64,000 nucleotides of DNA from Oscheius onirici (taxonomy: Eukaryota; Nematoda; Chromadorea; Rhabditida; Rhabditidae): NCBI GenBank assembly GCA_932521025.1, contig OW051468.1:64-64063 (forward strand). Reading direction: 5' to 3'. Made by a program: the position numbers and the translations under genes. Positions 55,901 to 64,000 of the stretch are shown one piece after another. Below the pieces are notes generated by a model, which ran no database searches, had not been told where the DNA came from, and saw nothing but the letters and a program-made list of their open reading frames with translations. Within the stretch, counting starts at the first letter, position 1, and every line of letters begins with the position of its first letter.

Positions 55901-58900
55901 GTAGAGTCTCCAAGTTATCCAGTCCGGTCGGGGGGAACTGAAGGATTTAGTGTTCAGACTGTTCTCATAAAGACTAACAGTCAGGAATGGATTATGTCTT
56001 AGGTTGAGCATAGTCAAATGATCCTTGAGTCCAGAAAAGACCATTCCCGGAAGTTCTTTTAGTTCGTTCCATCCAATGTCCAGATCTTGTAGACTGTCCA
56101 GTCCGGACCAGACATCTTTCTCCAAATCACTGAAGAAATATAGATACTGGGTACAGTAAATATTTGAATAGAGACACTGCACACTATTCGAATACAAAAA
56201 ATACGCAATTACGTACGCATTTTTTCGGGATTGAAGAAAATATGTTTCGACTTTCCTAGTATTTTTGCCATACAGATAAGGATCTTGGCTACCAGTATAA
56301 AATAATAAAAAAGTTAAAAAATGTCGTCGTCAATCCGAAAAAAATGCGTACGTAATTGCGTACTTTTTTTATTCAAATATTTACGCTAATCAGAGAACTT
56401 ACCGAATATAATTTCCGGCCAAGGTGAGTCTCTCCAGCTTCGTCAGTCCATCGAAGGCGTAAGCCGAAACATTTTCAATCAGATTGACTCTCAAGTCGAG
56501 CATTTTCAAATTCTTTAGTGGAGAGAAGACTCCGGGATCAAGCTTGGGAATGCTACAGCCGCTCAATTTGAGTTCCTCCAACTCGGTTAGCGAGTTGAAG
56601 AGATCCATTGGCGGCTCGAAGAGACCGTCAGCACGAGAGAGATCGAGAATTTTGAGCGATTTAAGCTGTCCAATCTCGGCCAAGAAGGTCTCGTTCATGT
56701 AGTTGTGGTCTCCAGCCACAAGAGTCTCCAGCCGTTCGAGACCGGTAAAAGTTCCTTCAGGGAGATTTGTGAGCTGGTTGTTGGAAATGTCGAGGTAGAC
56801 GAGCTAAAAAGTAAAGATGCTTCCTCTTTTTTTAAGTTTTTTTTTAGCAATTTCCAGTTACCGTAAAAGCTCTAATAGAAGCACCGCAATTACGTACGCA
56901 TGTTTTTCGGGGGTGAAGACATACTTTTGCAATTTATATTTTATTTTTCCTTAGTAGCTGAGATGTCTACCTGTATGGGAAAAATAGTCGGAAATTTTTT
57001 ATCAACCAGAAAAAAATGCATATGTAATTGCGTACAGGGGTGCTTCTATAAGAAGAGATACGGTAGTCAGAACGCCTAAACTTACATTTTTTTTGTTCTC
57101 AAAAAGCTTGGGATCCAGCTCTTGAAGTTTATTAGCTGACAAGTCCAAATTTATCGCAGCATTTAGACCATTGACGGCTTCTGGGACTTCCTTAAAATTG
57201 CAATTTGATAAAAAAAACTCCTACAGTACCATTAAATTGCAAGAGTGAATGGTGACATTTTGAAGACTGTCCTCCAGTCCTTTAAAAACTTCCGAGCCGA
57301 CGACCAGAGGATCAGGGCTGGTACATTCTCGGATCTCGACACCAATAAGTTTTGGGGCCAACTGTCCCAGCTTCGGTACACCATCTTCAGGAAATTCCAT
57401 GTGTTGAATGTGAATCTGACAACTGGATGCAAAATCCCGATCCTTGACTCACCGTCCTCGTCACCATACTGGCGTTTTTTACGGCCTCTGTTGCGCGTCT
57501 CAAGTGGTCCGGTGTGGATCCGTAGAGACAGGAAATTGCCACATTCGTCTTCTCCGTCACCTGAAGGGAATTGTAACAAATGCATGACCAATCTCTCTCG
57601 CAAAGAACTCACTTCACAGAAGCATAAGAGGAGATTCTTGAGCCTATCCTCATTGATCTCAGCATCATTTTCTAGAACGTCGACACTGGGACAGCCAGGA
57701 ACTGTCGACTTTGCTGCCAAAGTCAGCGACAGAAAAAATAGTGCCCAAAGTGGGCTGTGCATTCTTTCTTTATAATTCAGAAACGTCGACCAATTTGTAT
57801 AGTTTACCTGGAAAAGATTGCTTCTTTTGAGAAGGAAAGGGATGAGAGGAAATGTTTTGTATGGTCTGTTCAAAAATAAAAGGGATTACCGTAAGCCCAC
57901 CTGGGCCCGGTCCCCAGACTTGGCCGTCGGATCGGGATCGGGCCAAAAATGAAGCTGGTCATATTATAGTGTATTTTAGAACTAAACCAAAGAATAATAA
58001 TATTGTTCTATTTTGCTGACCTTTTTTTTATACTAAAAATGACAAAAAAATTGCAGATTTTGGTAAAAAAAAAAACACCCCTTTTTTCTAAAGCTCCCCC
58101 GCGGGTCGAGATTTTCAGGCCCGGGCCGGTCCGGACCTCAACTTTTAGGCCCAATCCCGGCCCGTCAGCCACGTTACGTAAAAATAGGCAAAGTTGGATA
58201 CTCAGACAACTAATTCGAAAGATACGCAGCGAACTTTGGAATTTATTGGTTGAGTATCCAATATTTGTGTGCTAAGTGGATCTCGAAGGGAAGAGCTAAA
58301 ATCTTACGGTAATCTTTTTGAGCAGACTATAAAATGGTGAAACTACAAAACTGGACTAATCGCGTTAGCGGTCGGGAATGTGTGGAACTGTTAGGGAAAG
58401 TGGACTGGATGTAAAGAGACAGGAGCAGAGAGACAAAGTCACTAAATCACAGGGCAAAAAATGATAGCAATAAGTCAATTTCCTTGATCCCGCAACTATA
58501 TTTTACCGTGTTTATTCAGCAGTCTATAATCACAGTGTTTATGTACCTAGAGTTACGCGCACCTTAAAGGGCTGCCTACAGAAAAACAGGAAGAATGTGT
58601 GGACAGAAGGATACAGGCTGGAAGAGATCGATTGCCGCAAAAGAAAAGCCCGCGGGGCTGCTGGTAGGGAGAGAGAGAGTTCGGGTCGGACTGCCACTTT
58701 GTATCGGAAAACATTTTTCAGGTACACACCGCCAAGAAACTGTGCCACAATTGAGCAGTGGAAATGTGAGGACAAGCCACTCATCGAGCAGGAACTGAAG
58801 AAACAGAACAATCTGTTGAATCATCTGCATCAACAGGTAGGGCTATCAAATCGAGCGCGGGATTCGGGACGAATTATGTTGTCTCCCGACTCTTTGGAAA

Positions 58901-60283
58901 GTGCGCGGCCTTGGCGGCAGTCACCCTTTCGCATAGTATCAGTAGAGGGAGATGAATAGAGGTAAAAGAAAGATTAGGAAGGTTAGTCCCACAGAGTGGG
59001 CAAACCTGGCCCGGAATCAGGCCAGCTTCGGTCAGGGCGAGCTAAAAAAATATATTTCTGAGTTTTCTTGTTTAAAAATACTTTGTAGAGTAAGATCTAA
59101 TTACGATTATAAAAAATAAAAAGAAAACAGAAAACTGACGACGAAAAGAGAAGAAATCGAAAATTTTTCGAAGATTTCAACAAAAATTCGTGGAAAATCC
59201 GAATATTCTTCACTTTTCGGTGTCAGTTTTCTGTTTTCTCGAATTTTTTTGATGTCATAAATAGATCTTACCCTACACAATTTTTTTAAACAAGAAAACT
59301 CTGTAATAAGTGAAATTAATTATTTTTAGCCCACCGCAAAGTTGACCTCTGGCTGATTCCCGGCCAGGTTTGCCATGCCTAGGACAAGAAAAGAATAAGA
59401 TTCCACTTTCAATCATAAAGTTGTCCATCAAGCGTGCTAATGGAGACGAGATTGAAGAAGAGAGAGAAAGATAAGAAGGACGAGTCTCGATGCATAATTA
59501 GAGTGAGAATTGGGTGCGGTTTAGACCAGACCCACAGTGTCGAAACAGCGGCCTGATGGCAAGTAACGATAAGTGCCCAGGTTTCGGCCTCACACCTTTT
59601 CATCTCAGAGTTTTCACCCGAAAAAGAGTCGAGAAACTTGTTTCTCCTGCCACGAGTCAAGTATTTTGCAGATTTCTGGATCACGGCCGGATCAAGACGT
59701 GAGCGCAGTGGAGGAACGACTTTGGCAGGTTCAGACAGCCATTACGGCATTGAAAAGGAGATTGAAGGTGAGAGGAAAACTGACAGTTCACTCGTCTTCA
59801 AGCTGTTTTGATACTCTGTTACTGGTTCTCGGACCACTCCCAATCATTCTAGGAAAAACGAGTTTCCCGCCAGTTGACCACACTTTGCAACTTTCAGGCT
59901 GTTGCGGAACCGACAACAGTACAGGCTCCAGGCAAAATGGAGGAGAAACCTTGTGTGGAAATGTACGAGGAAAAGCAGCTCATGGCTGTTCAAGCTTCAT
60001 TGAGGTGAGGTTTCTGTCTCTTTTCTTGACTCTTTCTTCCAGAAGCGACATATCTGACGAAAAGAGACGAATCGCCATGCTCTTGTATCAGCTGGAAATT
60101 ATCGAAAAAGAGCACGGAGAACAGGACGCAGTCACTTCAGAACCTGAAGAATCTCTTCAAGAAGAAGAAGAAAAACGTAAAGTTTTGCTCTCCGAAGTGG
60201 AAAAGCTTCGGACGGATTGTGCCCTAATAAGAGCCAAGATTGAAATGTCGACGCAGGCTGGAATGATCAGCACGAGATTTTAG
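52911..60283 (+). CDS. RALBP1 (RLIP76): RalBP1-like RhoGAP
   Basis: Rho-family GTPase-activating protein and Ral effector. Exons 52911-52954, 52995-53091, 53166-53416, 53458-53653, 53766-53893, 58722-58836, 59672-59767, 59898-60004 and 60043-60283 give 424 residues in frame. After a basic start comes the RhoGAP domain: GLPLTAAVELNPSFDGIPLP, EGIYRISS (arginine finger R), LLSRIEKPYFYMLVYVFLHA and ENKMSLQALGLLL. The C-terminal half has IEQELKKQNNLLNHLHQQ, EERLWQVQTAITALKRRLK and a coiled coil with LLSEVEKLRTDCALIRAKIE, the RalBP1 Ral-binding plan, so the distant downstream exons belong here. It is shorter than human RALBP1 (655 aa). The 4.8-kb intron 53894-58721 houses a complete gene on the other strand. 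Confidence 0.87.
53946..57762 (-). CDS. Extracellular LRR transmembrane protein, nested in RalBP1 intron
   Basis: Type I membrane protein with about a dozen exons. Start 57762 gives a signal peptide MHSPLWALFFLSLTLAAKS followed by CP, a typical LRR N-cap. Repeats of the LxxLxLxxN type: AINLDLSANKLQELDPKLF, LVYLDISNNQLTNLPEG, LKILDLSRADGLF, LKMLDLRVNLIENVSAYAF, LQDLDIGWNELKELPGMVF and LKVLSLSKNSLKNLP. Then a Cys end (NETLCARPWSLKGQAV), a Thr-rich stalk (TTTMSTMATTGTDEEEETTT), a membrane helix (TAGVLGLLTLIVVVAVGLFL) and a short basic tail ending ELNTRS. The plan fits nematode eLRR-only proteins such as LET-4/EGG-6, which act in apical matrix and cuticle; orthology is not established. Three introns hold foldback elements. 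It shares no exon with the host RhoGAP. Confidence 0.82.
54478..55408. repeat. Long inverted repeat (arms about 220 bp) in LRR-gene intron
   Basis: Arms 54478-54700 and 55180-55408: CACCGGGCCCGTG at both outer ends, then ACCGGTCTTAA and CACTAGTAAATG, and inner CTATTATTGCGGGG / CCCCAATAATAG. The left arm has a 12-G run (54547-54558) opposite a CCCCC run on the right. The 480-bp centre has further short inverted words (AGAACAGTCA). It interrupts the stalk-coding region of the nested LRR gene. Confidence 0.88.
56190..56380. repeat. Foldback element (ACGTAATTGCGTA family) in LRR-gene intron
   Basis: Arms ATACGCAATTACGTACGCAT (from 56200) and AATGCGTACGTAATTGCGTA (ending near 56361) enclose an AT-rich centre with GAC-rich words (TGTCGTCGTC). 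Same inner word as the copies at 39888, 48163 and 56859, but shorter ends. Confidence 0.85.
56859..57066. repeat. Foldback element (ACGTAATTGCGTA family), second copy in the LRR gene
   Basis: Ends TACCGTAAAAGCTCTAATAG / complement CTTATAGAAGCACCCC..TACGGTA; inner arms GCACCGCAATTACGTACGCA and TGCATATGTAATTGCGTACA. It lies 480 bp from the sister copy at 56190-56380. Confidence 0.85.
57863..58331. mobile_element. MITE (TAGTCTGTTCA ends) with a nested GGCC-word element
   Basis: Ends ATGGTCTGTTCAAAAATAAA (57862) and the complement of TTTATAGTCTGCTCAAAAAG (58312-58331), with ATTACCGTAAG continuing the inverted match on both sides. Its interior 57890-58165 is an inverted diverged copy of the element at 40729-40997 (shared CCAGACTTGGCC and CAAAAATGAAGCTGGTC), so the GGCC element appears to have inserted into the MITE. 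Confidence 0.7.
58999..59374. repeat. Nested foldback element in RalBP1 intron
   Basis: Outer arms GGCAAACCTGGCCCGGAATC and the complement of GATTCCCGGCCAGGTTTGCC; middle arms GTAGAGTAAGATCTA / TAGATCTTACCCTAC and AACAAGAAAACTC pairs; inner arms around GAAAACTGACGACGAAAAG and GGTGTCAGTTTTC. Related by the inner word to the element at 1253-1564, near the telomere. Confidence 0.85.
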
Positions 60284-61532
60284 TGTATCATATCGTTAGC
60301 ATATAGCACTAGTCGAGAATCACTCATCTTATTCCATATCCCCTCTAATACTGAATTTCCAATATACTGGTTGTGGTTTTGGTGATAGACATATTCTGAT
60401 GCAATAAAAAATTTTGTCGGGAGGGTAACAGTCACCGAACGTCTAAAGAGAGATATAGAATGACAGTTCAACATTACTACTTTTTGGATTGAAAAATTCA
60501 AAATCTCAGTTCTTTTCAAAATACATCAGAACTACATCTGAGACGTACACAGCGAGAAGGGAAAGTATCACAGTCGTTACCGTCGGAGGCAGGGAAATTA
60601 TTCTAAAAGCCATAGAGGACAAAATTCTGTACGGTACAACCCTTTATTCTGATTATTGGGCAGGCTACCAGACGAGTCAGATCGAAAAGGAAGGCTTTGA
60701 CCACTTCAAGGTCAACCACAAATACAACTTCAAGAAACCAGCCCAGAATATTGTCTTCTATTACTTTTAGAAGAATACAATTTTGTACCTTAATTGCAGT
60801 TGCTTCAAACTATACATAATGTTTTGGCAAAGGTATTCCGTGTATAACCATAGTACCGTGATTTCTAGTCCTCTATACAGTGAAATCAGCGTTCGAGATC
60901 CCTCCGACCTCCTTCGGGAAGTATTGGAAGAAAACGCTTGTACCCTTTGATTCTGGTGATTCGCAGATCTTGATCGGGCTTGAGATAGATCTGGCAGAAA
61001 ATAGGAGTAGGAAACTATACTGTTTTTGGTAGGGATTCTGGTCAGGCATTTTTGTCAGGTGTCTTTTTGGATCTGCTCCAGGTGGACAAGGAAAGTTCAA
61101 GACCCACTTGCTATAATTCAACGGAGAACATTGGATACTGCTACCGTTTTTAGTGAAAATTCATTGAAGTTGTCGCCTACTTTTCCTGGTCGAATCACTG
61201 ACTGCCTCCTTGGAGACTTTTCTTGCTTTTCCCCCGATCCCATCAGAGAGTTAGGATCACGTGGTCAAAGCTTCCACAAGGATCTATACTGATCGAAGTT
61301 CCCCAATCATCTTTTCCCGACCATTCCAGAAAGAGACCTCTAAAGATGCGACTGTCTCTCTCACAACATCAGTCTCTCAGCTGGGGGGATGTTTTCGAGG
61401 CCGAACACCGCCACATTTCGCGTCGTCGTCGGTCTTTTTCCAAGACAGATGGTACACCCCCGAACAGCGTGTGCGTCCGTCCACCATCTTCTTGTCTTGC
61501 TCTTTCTATTTTACTCTAAAAAAGGAGCAAAA
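60284..61532. other. Interval with Merlin relic; otherwise no gene
   Basis: The RalBP1 3' side. A Merlin transposase scrap is at 60500-60770. The rest (60780-61405) has no recognisable frame or repeat. From 61406 on, the sequence belongs to the exact duplication described separately and is the promoter side of the two-TM gene. Confidence 0.45.
60500..60773 (+). pseudogene. Merlin/IS1595-type transposase fragment
   Basis: Plus-strand frame reads GGREIILKAIEDKILYGTTL, then YSDYWAGYQTSQIEKEGFDH and FKVNHKYNF, ending at a TAG. This matches the ISXO2-like DDE domain (the block ..G..i.SD.w.aY.....gy.h..VNHs..F). Only that block of about 60 residues remains; the final catalytic Glu region is missing. 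Confidence 0.65.
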
Positions 61533-61921
61533 ATGTTCTCGTACGGATTGACCACCTTTTCCAATAATGTAGAAACGCAGTCACCAAGGACGAGACTCAG
61601 GCTCTCTCGCCAACGTGTCCAGACCGTGAAAATATCGAAAAACTGCCACGGAACTACTTGTTGGTCATAGTTTGGTCGCAACAGACGTGCTCTCCTATAT
61701 ACCCCCACCCGCCATGATAACAGACGGCGTACGGGTGCGACCGCAAGAGGCTTGAGCCAGTTGATTTGAGTCTCTCTCAGTCTCCCAGACTCTCAGTCTC
61801 TGATTCTCCCAGTCTTTCAGACTCTCAAACTCTCAATCTCTGTCTCTCAGTCTCTGTCTTTCTCAGACTTTCACTCTTCCAGACTTTGAGTCTTCCAGTC
61901 TCCCAGACTCTCAATGTCTCA
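61406..61921. repeat. Direct repeat, left copy (identical to 63485-64000)
   Basis: 516 bp or more, offset 2079 bp, identical wherever I compared it. It starts CACCGCCACATTTCGCGTCG, spans the promoter, first exon and the start of intron 1 of the two-TM gene, and reaches into the CTCTCAGTCT microsatellite. Confidence 0.9.
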
Positions 61922-62538
61922 GTCTTTCAGCCTTCCAGTCTCTCAAACTCTGAGACTCTCAGTCTCATTCTCCCAAGACTCTCATCGTCAGTCTCTCAGA
62001 CTCTCAGGCTCTCAGACTCTGATCCTCCCAATCTTTCAGACTCTCAGTCTCCCAAAGACTCTCAGTCTCTCAGTCTCCCATTATTCCTTTTCCAGAACAT
62101 GACCGCCTTGAAGAATATTAGTCTTCAAAAAGCCGACGCCGTCGAAATTGAGCGACGCTATAGTGGTCAAGCTCTCCGTCGAGCCGCCTACTGTCTCTAT
62201 ATCACCATTGTGGTCAGTTCAGTGCGTCTCTCTCATTCTCCTTACAGATAGTCTGTACCGTACTCCTGTACCTCTACCCCTCCCTGCCCATGATCTCCCT
62301 CTTCATCTTCATAAATCTTGGACTCCTCCTGTCTCTGTACTATTTCGTCAGTCTTGTTGTCAACTCGGAAAAGTCCGACCTCGTCTACGATGGAACTCGT
62401 TTGGCTTGGCGACCAAGTTTCAGGTTACTTTTGACTGAAAAAGGATTAAAATTAACAATTTTCAGTACCCAAGGCTCCGAGATGCAGAGACGACAAAGCT
62501 ACTTCAGAAACGAGCATCTCAGCTACTCATTCATCTAA
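61533..62538 (+). CDS. Uncharacterised small two-transmembrane protein
   Basis: Exons 61533-61625, 62096-62212, 62248-62423 and 62466-62538 join in frame to 152 residues. N-terminus MFSYGLTTFSNNVETQSPRT is Ser/Thr/Arg-rich; then a charged part (ISLQKADAVEIERRYSG) and a membrane hairpin of two segments (YCLYITIVVIVCTVLLYLYP and PMISLFIFINLGLLLSLYYF) followed by SEKSDLVYDGTRLAWRPSF and a tail ending LSYSFI. I do not recognise the family. The start is chosen from the first in-frame ATG and exon phase. Intron 1 is filled by the CTCTCAGTCT repeat. The first exon and upstream region are duplicated exactly at 63485-64000. Confidence 0.65.
61766..62092. repeat. Degenerate (CTCTCAGTCT)n microsatellite
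   Basis: About 330 bp of TCTCAGTCTC / CCCAGACTCTC decamer units on the plus strand, filling intron 1 of the two-TM gene. The polypyrimidine bias leads straight into the acceptor TTTTCCAG at 62088-62095. The Leu/Ser-rich open frame over it is an artefact. Confidence 0.9.
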
Positions 62539-63484
62539 AATTGTACTGTGGAGGAGTTTCGGAACGGGTTGTTAAACTGAATCTTAATAAAATGCCTCTA
62601 GTTTGAAGTGATTCGGCAGCATGAAAAGTGTCCTTTGTCCAGAACGGATGAGATAAGTATAGAAGAACTAAATGGCCTTATCTAGACAGAATGCCCTGTT
62701 CCGAAGAGTTCTTATTTTGAAACAAAGATCAGTCGAAACAGATGGAGAGACGGACAGGAAGAATCTTCTTGAACTTTGTTCAAAGCGAGATATTTCTGTA
62801 GCGAAAGGTTAGAAGCAAGGCAAGAGAAGACTGTACCCTCAAAATAAAAATATCATGTAACTCTCCTCAAAGGAGAGTTTTGCAAAATTTCCCCCCAACC
62901 ACTGTTCTCACAGGGTCGCAGCGTTCTGATACCTCAAAAGCTTGAACTTGTAAAAAGTTAGATTATGTATTTTCATGGTAGGTCATAAACTAGTCACGAC
63001 GACACGATACAGTTTCTACTTTGGTCCCAATGACCTAGTGGATAGCATCGTTGTCTGGCAATCAAACGTCACCAGGGGATTGTTGGTTCGATCCCCGCCG
63101 GCAAAAAAGTTTTTTGTTTTTTTAGTTTCTGGGGTTTTCGAGGGTGGTGAACACGACTGTGATGTCCATTTTCTTTTTTGTCGCTTTAAAATCAGTCGGA
63201 GGGACCTGTTCAGAGTATTTTGCCTATGGCAAAATGAATATTCTATTCTATTCTAATTTCTTGCGAAAAATTGCACTTTCCCATGGTATCCGGAACTGTT
63301 CGCCCATTCGGAGAGTTTGCTTCCAGATCATAAACTATAATCTTTTAGAAGATACGGTCCTCCCAGCTCACCCGCTGACGCAGGCCGAGTTCGTAAACCT
63401 TATCTCGTACCTATTTAAGTCGGGAAGGAGGGGCTGCTTTTCATTACTTTCATTACTGTTTTCCCCCAGTTAACAATAGACCGC
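62539..63484. other. Interval between the two repeat copies
   Basis: No supported coding exon. Contains the tRNA-like sequence at 63023-63101. CTCTCCTCAAAGGAGAGTTT near 62863 is a small hairpin; a similar CTCTCCTCAAGGGAG occurs near 44601 after the same TATCRTGTAA word, so both are pieces of one dispersed repeat. Confidence 0.45.
63023..63101 (+). other. tRNA-like sequence with Pol III A and B boxes
   Basis: TAGTGGATAGCATCG at 63036-63050 fits a tRNA A box, and GGTTCGATCCC at 63084-63094 is a perfect B box, spaced about as in a tRNA. A seven-base loop CTGGCAA would present GGC (Ala), but the anticodon, T and acceptor stems pair poorly. T-runs follow (GTTTTTTGTTTTTTT), as a Pol III terminator would. 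It is better read as a tRNA pseudogene or the head of a SINE than a working tRNA. Confidence 0.45.
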
Positions 63485-64000
63485 CACCGCCACATTTCGC
63501 GTCGTCGTCGGTCTTTTTCCAAGACAGATGGTACACCCCCGAACAGCGTGTGCGTCCGTCCACCATCTTCTTGTCTTGCTCTTTCTATTTTACTCTAAAA
63601 AAGGAGCAAAAATGTTCTCGTACGGATTGACCACCTTTTCCAATAATGTAGAAACGCAGTCACCAAGGACGAGACTCAGGCTCTCTCGCCAACGTGTCCA
63701 GACCGTGAAAATATCGAAAAACTGCCACGGAACTACTTGTTGGTCATAGTTTGGTCGCAACAGACGTGCTCTCCTATATACCCCCACCCGCCATGATAAC
63801 AGACGGCGTACGGGTGCGACCGCAAGAGGCTTGAGCCAGTTGATTTGAGTCTCTCTCAGTCTCCCAGACTCTCAGTCTCTGATTCTCCCAGTCTTTCAGA
63901 CTCTCAAACTCTCAATCTCTGTCTCTCAGTCTCTGTCTTTCTCAGACTTTCACTCTTCCAGACTTTGAGTCTTCCAGTCTCCCAGACTCTCAATGTCTCA
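63485..64000. repeat. Direct repeat, right copy, cut by the window edge
   Basis: Exact repeat of 61406-61921. Includes a second ATG (63612) and first exon (63612-63704) of the two-TM gene; whether the rest of the gene follows lies outside the window. Confidence 0.9.

Noticed and set aside
61766..62251. 161-residue Leu/Ser-rich plus-strand frame
   Set aside because: Translation of the CTCTCAGTCT microsatellite; the real gene splices this out.
61406..64000. CRISPR array or phage-like repeats
   Set aside because: The repeats are a tandem duplication and microsatellite in a eukaryote; no spacer-repeat pattern.

Overview
The window is the left end of a nematode chromosome. It opens with about 410 bp of (GCCTAA)n, the C-strand of the nematode telomere repeat TTAGGC. 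The genes agree: very small introns (often 35-50 bp), splice acceptors placed just before start codons as expected for spliced-leader trans-splicing, an SmB protein close to the C. elegans form, a free-standing prolyl-tRNA synthetase, and runs of same-strand genes 150-360 bp apart that look like operons. I cannot name the species.

Layout. 615-8783 (minus) holds prolyl-tRNA synthetase, RPA12 (Pol I), proteasome alpha-6 and mitochondrial methionyl-tRNA synthetase; the last one ends about 190 bp from the telomere. 10377-17180 is transposon territory: a KRBA2/gypsy-type integrase relic, then a decayed Helitron split by a 2.9-kb APE-type LINE with a perfect 12-bp target duplication. 18137-23416 (minus) is an Sp-family zinc-finger factor whose large intron carries a second LINE. 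24744-31644 (minus) has OLA1, SmB, a small CFAP97-like gene and DDX52. 32700-40274 (plus) has NDUFB4, SKI3/TTC37 and CHMP2B. 40275-43380 is repeats only. 43384-45759 (minus) is a DHHC palmitoyltransferase. 47307-60283 (plus) has golgin-84, VTA1 and a RalBP1-like RhoGAP, with a whole LRR membrane-protein gene nested on the other strand inside a RhoGAP intron. 60284-64000 has a Merlin transposase scrap, a small two-TM gene, a tRNA-like sequence and an exact long duplication running off the end.

Most genes are housekeeping: translation (two tRNA synthetases, OLA1), ribosome production (RPA12, DDX52), RNA splicing and decay (SmB, SKI3), protein turnover and membrane traffic (PSMA6, CHMP2B, VTA1, golgin-84, DHHC). 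CHMP2B and VTA1 act in the same ESCRT-III/VPS4 step.

Two features stand out beyond the genes. The window is dense in long inverted repeats (foldback elements), many with poly(C)/poly(G) tracts and many inside introns, so several pre-mRNAs should carry long hairpins. GC-AG introns are also frequent (four supported by frame), plus one apparent GT-GG intron. Exon coordinates were derived by hand from splice signals, frame and family similarity; boundaries may be off by a base or two, but exon sums are in frame for the genes where a length is given.
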